From NCBI GenBank assembly GCA_900768755.1, contig CAAGDV010000032.1, positions 19,667-83,666 of the forward strand: a stretch of DNA of 64,000 nt, read 5' to 3'. How positions within the stretch are numbered: position 1 is the first letter of the stretch; the number at the start of each line of letters is the position of its first letter. Under the pieces are notes generated by a model. That model was not told the DNA's origin. It worked only from the letters and a program-made list of their open reading frames with translations, and did no database searches. Below are positions 60,408 through 64,000 of the stretch, piece after piece. The translations under genes were made by a program, and so were the position numbers. Source of the DNA: Lachnospiraceae bacterium. Lineage in GTDB: Bacteria > Bacillota > Clostridia > Lachnospirales > Lachnospiraceae.

Positions 60408-62990
60408 ATGAATATTCAGAAATTTACACAAAAATCAATTGAAGCCATTAATGCCTGTGAGAAGCTTGCTTATGATTATGGAAATCAGGAGATAAGCGAG
60501 GAACACCTTCTTGTTGCCCTTGTGGAGCAACAGGACGGACTGATACTTAGGCTTGTCGAGAAGATGGATATAGACAAGGAGCAATTCGCAGACAGCGCAA
60601 GGGCTCAACTCGCCAAGAGAGTGAAGGTCTCAGGCGGAAGGGTATTTATGGGACAGGATTTGAACAAAGTTCTTGTCAGCGCCGAGGATGAAGCCAAGGC
60701 AATGGGAGATGAGTATGTTTCGGTTGAACATCTTTTTCTCACACTTCTACGATATCCCAATGCGGGAGTCAAGGAGATTTTTAAGCAGTACGGCATCGAC
60801 AGGGAGCGTTTCCTTGCGGCCTTAAAGACTGTGCGCGGCAACCAGCGTGTGACTTCGGATAACCCGGAGAGCACATACGATACCCTCGAGAAATATGGTT
60901 ATGATATGGTCAAACGTGCCAGGGAGCAGGAGATGGATCCGGTTATCGGAAGGGATGACGAGATTCGTAATGTCATAAGGATTTTGTCACGTAAGACCAA
61001 AAACAACCCCGTGCTCATCGGTGAGCCCGGCGTAGGTAAGACGGCGGTCGTTGAAGGTCTGGCACAGCGTATTGCCAAGAAGGATGTGCCGGAAGGGCTT
61101 GAGGACAAAAGTATTTTTGCCCTCGATATGGGCGCGCTGGTTGCCGGGGCCAAATACCGCGGTGAATTTGAGGAGAGACTCAAGGCAGTTCTCGACGAGG
61201 TTAAGGCGTCAGAGGGAAAGATTATTCTTTTCATAGATGAGCTTCATACCATCGTCGGGGCAGGCAAGACCGACGGAGCGCTGGATGCGGGCAACATGCT
61301 CAAACCAATGCTTGCAAGGGGCGAGCTTCACTGTATAGGTGCAACCACGCTTGATGAGTACAGACAGTATATTGAGAAGGACGCCGCACTTGAGAGACGT
61401 TTCCAGCCGGTAATGGTTGATGAGCCGTCGGTTGAGGAGACAATCTCAATCCTTCGAGGAATTAAGGAAAGGTACGAGCTTTTCCACGGAGTCCATATCT
61501 CGGATTCTGCGCTTGTAACCGCGGCGACGATGTCCGACAGATATATAAGCGACCGATTCCTGCCCGACAAAGCGATTGACCTTGTGGATGAGGCGTGCGC
61601 GCTGATAAAGACTGAGCTCAATTCAATGCCGACCGAGCTTGATGAACTCAACCGAAGGATAATGATGCTCACCATTGAGGAGACAGCGCTTAAGAAGGAG
61701 GACGACAACCTTAGTAAAGAGCGTCTTGTCAACCTTCAGAAAGAGCTTGCCGACCTCAAGGAAGAGTTCAGCGTTAAAAAGGCGCAGTGGGACAATGAAA
61801 AAAACGCAGTGGATAAGGTTATGAAGCTTCGCGAGGAGCAGGAGAGCATAAAGCGTGAGATAGCGCTTGCACAGCAGAATTACGATCTGGACAAGGCTGC
61901 GATGCTGCAGTACGGAAAGCTTCCGGAGATTACAAAGGCAATCGCTGAGGCTGAGGCTAATGCTTCCGTGGGCGATAATGCAATGGTTCATGAATGTGTT
62001 GACGATGACGAGATTGCAAAAATAATATCCCGCTGGAGCGGAATTCCGGTAGCGCGTCTTAATGAGTCGGAGAGAAGCAAAACCCTTCATCTGGACGAGG
62101 AACTCCATAAGAGGGTAATCGGTCAGGACGAAGCAGTAAAACTTGTGTCAGAGGCCATTCTCCGTTCCAAAGCCGGAATCAAAGACCCCGGAAAGCCCAT
62201 CGGCTCGTTCCTTTTCCTTGGACCCACCGGCGTCGGCAAAACAGAGCTTGCAAAGGCTCTTGCGGCAAGTCTTTTTGATGATGAGAACAATATGGTCAGA
62301 ATCGATATGAGCGAGTATATGGAGAAATATTCGGTATCGCGCCTCATCGGAGCGCCTCCCGGATATGTCGGCTATGACGAGGGCGGACAGCTCACCGAGG
62401 CCGTAAGAAGAAAACCATATTCCGTTGTGCTTTTTGATGAGGTGGAAAAGGCGCACCCCGACGTGTTCAATGTTCTTTTGCAGGTGCTTGATGACGGCAG
62501 AATAACGGACTCACAGGGCAGAACAGTTGACTTTAAAAACACCATAATCATCATGACCTCAAACCTTGGTGCAGACTATCTTCTGGAGGGAATATCACCC
62601 GAAGGCAACATCTCCAAAGAATGTCAGGACGCGGTCATGAACGTGCTCAGAAACAGCTTCCGGCCGGAGTTTTTAAACAGGCTTGACGAGATAATTATGT
62701 TTAAGCCGTTAACCAGGGAAAATATCGGCGGAATCATTGAGCTTCTTTTAGCCGACCTTAACGCCCGTCTTGCCGACCGCGAGATTAAGATATCGCTGAC
62801 CGACGCAGCAAAAAACAAGGCAATGTCCGATGCGTACGACCCGCACTACGGCGCAAGGCCGTTAAAGCGGTATCTGCAGAAAACGGTGGAGACTCTGTCC
62901 GCAAGAATAATTCTTGCCGGCGAGGTCAACGCGGGAGACACTATTGTAATTGACGTTGAAGGCGACCGACTGGTGGCAAGGACAGCGTAA
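60408..62990 (+). CDS. clpB: ATP-dependent disaggregase ClpB
   Basis: 860 residues. N domain (1-150), AAA1 with Walker A GEPGVGKT near 205 and Walker B ILFIDELHT near 270, the M-domain coiled coil (about 400-525), and AAA2 with GPTGVGKT near 600 and VVLFDEVEKAHP. GGAGGT lies seven bases before the ATG at 60408. It remodels protein aggregates with DnaK. The M-domain separates it from ClpC/ClpA. Confidence 0.96.
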   Translation: MNIQKFTQKSIEAINACEKLAYDYGNQEISEEHLLVALVEQQDGLILRLVEKMDIDKEQFADSARAQLAKRVKVSGGRVFMGQDLNKVLVSAEDEAKAMGDEYVSVEHLFLTLLRYPNAGVKEIFKQYGIDRERFLAALKTVRGNQRVTSDNPESTYDTLEKYGYDMVKRAREQEMDPVIGRDDEIRNVIRILSRKTKNNPVLIGEPGVGKTAVVEGLAQRIAKKDVPEGLEDKSIFALDMGALVAGAKYRGEFEERLKAVLDEVKASEGKIILFIDELHTIVGAGKTDGALDAGNMLKPMLARGELHCIGATTLDEYRQYIEKDAALERRFQPVMVDEPSVEETISILRGIKERYELFHGVHISDSALVTAATMSDRYISDRFLPDKAIDLVDEACALIKTELNSMPTELDELNRRIMMLTIEETALKKEDDNLSKERLVNLQKELADLKEEFSVKKAQWDNEKNAVDKVMKLREEQESIKREIALAQQNYDLDKAAMLQYGKLPEITKAIAEAEANASVGDNAMVHECVDDDEIAKIISRWSGIPVARLNESERSKTLHLDEELHKRVIGQDEAVKLVSEAILRSKAGIKDPGKPIGSFLFLGPTGVGKTELAKALAASLFDDENNMVRIDMSEYMEKYSVSRLIGAPPGYVGYDEGGQLTEAVRRKPYSVVLFDEVEKAHPDVFNVLLQVLDDGRITDSQGRTVDFKNTIIIMTSNLGADYLLEGISPEGNISKECQDAVMNVLRNSFRPEFLNRLDEIIMFKPLTRENIGGIIELLLADLNARLADREIKISLTDAAKNKAMSDAYDPHYGARPLKRYLQKTVETLSARIILAGEVNAGDTIVIDVEGDRLVARTA

Positions 62991-63006
62991 AAATTTATGA
63001 AATACC

Positions 63007-63044
63007 GGGAGTATCTGAAAAAGTTTTCAGGTACTCCCATTTTT
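63007..63044 (+). terminator. Rho-independent terminator of clpB
   Basis: GGGAGTA-T-CTGAAAA / TTTTCAG-G-TACTCCC with loop AG, followed by ATTTTT. Ten or so bases after the clpB stop. Confidence 0.88.
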
Positions 63045-63078
63045 CCTCAAATTCCGTATTCCTATTTTCCGCTACCTG

Positions 63079-63087
63079 TGTTACAAT
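63079..63087 (+). promoter_or_regulatory. Extended -10 candidate for the Rpn gene
   Basis: TGTTACAAT has both TACAAT and the TGn extension; the -35 (TTCCTA at 17 bp) is poor. Confidence 0.35.
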
Positions 63088-63225
63088 ACATTCAAAGCAT
63101 TAATATTCTTTTTTTCGTGGCGTTCGCCATTTCTGAATTCAAAAATCGAAAATCAATGCTTTATACCCATCACAATTTATAAGGCAGAGGTTTTGAGTTC
63201 GGAACTCCTGCCAAAAGGAGGAAAA

Positions 63226-64000
63226 ATGAATATTGAAGTAACCGTAAACAGAAAGTACAAGGATACTGTATTCCGCATGCTTTTCAAGGAAAAGGAGAGG
63301 CTTCTCGAACTTTTTAACGCAGTCAACAACGCGGATGTCCGAGACATTGAAGAGATTGAGATTACCACGCTGGAGAATGCCATATACATGAGCACAAAGA
63401 ATGATATCTCCTGCGTTGTGGATATGCGCTTAAGCCCTCCTATTGTTCTGCCAACTCCGAAGTTTGTTGTGTTCTATAACGGAACAGAGAAGCAGCCGGA
63501 TGTGAGGGAACTTAAGCTTTCGGATTTGTATGCCCACAGCGAGGAAAGACCGGCCTTAGAACTTATCGTAACCCAGTATAATATCAATGCCAAAGAGAAC
63601 CCGGACATACTGTCACAGTGCCGGACACTTAAGGAGTATTCGCAGTTCATCGACTGCATCAGGAAGCATCAGGAGGGGCATGATATAGAGGAGGCAGTGA
63701 GTCTGGCGATAGATGAGTGTATCCGGGAAGGCATCCTTGCTGATTTTTTAAGGTCCAATAAGGCGGAGGTTAAGGCAATGAGTATATATGAATTTGATGC
63801 GGAATTGCATGAGAAGACAGTGAAGGATATTGCGTACGAAGCCGGTGAGAAAGCGGGAAGAGAGGCAGGCGAGAAAGCGGGAAGAGAGGCAGGCGAGAAA
63901 GCGGGAAGAAAATCCGGTATGGTTACGGCGTTTCACGAGGTCGGTTTATCAGTAAGTGACATAGCAGAAAGGGTCGGTATCGCAGAGGATGAGGTGCGGG
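63226..64000 (+). CDS. Rpn-family (PD-(D/E)XK, transposase_31-like) protein with internal deletion, partial
   Basis: The frame opens at an ATG after AAAAGGAGG and runs past the right edge (258 codons visible). RKYKDTVFRMLFKEKERLLELFNAV, ENAIYMSTKNDISCVVDMRLS, TPKFVVFYNG and ELIVTQYNINAKENPDILSQC match the Rpn recombination-promoting nuclease family of gut Firmicutes. Between MRLS and TPKFVVFYNG only about five residues remain, where relatives carry some 35-40 including the YEHQS part of the nuclease core. An in-frame deletion has probably removed catalytic residues. The tail has the repeat GEKAGREA. Confidence 0.82.
   Translation, partial: MNIEVTVNRKYKDTVFRMLFKEKERLLELFNAVNNADVRDIEEIEITTLENAIYMSTKNDISCVVDMRLSPPIVLPTPKFVVFYNGTEKQPDVRELKLSDLYAHSEERPALELIVTQYNINAKENPDILSQCRTLKEYSQFIDCIRKHQEGHDIEEAVSLAIDECIREGILADFLRSNKAEVKAMSIYEFDAELHEKTVKDIAYEAGEKAGREAGEKAGREAGEKAGRKSGMVTAFHEVGLSVSDIAERVGIAEDEVR
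63844..63915 (+). repeat. 24-bp tandem repeat coding GEKAGREA, three units
   Basis: Units starting GGTGAGAAAGCGGGAAGAGA at 63844, 63868 and 63892; the third diverges in its last bases. A charged helical linker typical of variable tails in this family. Confidence 0.85.

Noticed and set aside
63844..63915. Possible CRISPR-like repeat
   Set aside because: The 24-bp units are contiguous, without spacers, and keep the reading frame.

Overview
The window looks like chromosome from a Gram-positive anaerobe of the class Clostridia, most likely a gut or rumen Lachnospiraceae member. The evidence is the cluster SCIFF peptide / SCIFF maturase / secDF / recJ / apt / rel / hemZ / hisS / aspS, strong AGGAGG ribosome-binding sites, a PadR-DUF1700-DUF4097 operon, preQ1-I and CIRCE elements, and plant-glycan enzymes (GH2 beta-galactosidase, GH26 mannanase lipoprotein). 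It is mostly core genome, with an accessory patch at about 33.0-36.2 kb and an Rpn-type nuclease gene cut by the right edge.

Layout. 0-8.1 kb: a DUF4173-like membrane protein (cut by the left edge), a hairpin-rich repeated element, a Tet(M)-like ribosomal GTPase fused to a Rae1/YacP-like NYN nuclease domain, gltX, a DUF4234 protein with an Asn/Gln-rich repeat tail, and a two-gene ABC exporter. 8.2-15.6 kb: a membrane coiled-coil protein, a TIGR01212-type radical SAM protein, lacZ, two outward-facing tRNA-Leu genes (CAG and AAG) around an ABC exporter, then a preQ1-I riboswitch and queT. 15.7-30.0 kb: the SCIFF to aspS run, followed by glyA, a CmpB-like membrane protein and an RlmI-like methyltransferase. 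33.0-36.2 kb: DUF4143 ATPase, NUDIX and two GNAT genes. 36.3-40.1 kb: hflKC, a long hairpin, a LURP-one protein and the GH26 lipoprotein.

40.1-53.5 kb is dominated by phosphate: pstSCAB-phoU plus an HD protein, then a Na/Pi cotransporter followed by a PhoB/PhoR pair. Three promoters here (pstS, the Na/Pi cotransporter, and a small membrane protein divergent from it) share one array of TTTTACA-like boxes: box, 11 bp, box, 23 bp, box, 16 bp, -10. This links the genes into one Pho regulon and adds an unknown 76-residue protein to it. Between them lie a VanRS-like two-component system, with TCTTAA boxes of the same 11/23 spacing at its promoter, and a PadR operon with a dyad over its -10. 53.5-64 kb: pdxST with divergent pdxR, guanine deaminase, SIR2-like protein and dGTPase in one operon, a Gfo/Idh/MocA oxidoreductase, clpB under CIRCE, and the Rpn nuclease.

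The most unusual items are the GTPase-NYN fusion, the three-promoter Pho box array with its small membrane protein, the SIR2-dGTPase pair, tRNA-Leu(AAG) with a genomic A34 upstream of a riboswitch-controlled queuosine-precursor transporter, and the 119-nt hairpin behind hflC. I saw no CRISPR array, prophage, complete insertion sequence or replication origin. All family names come from reading the translations; no database search was run.
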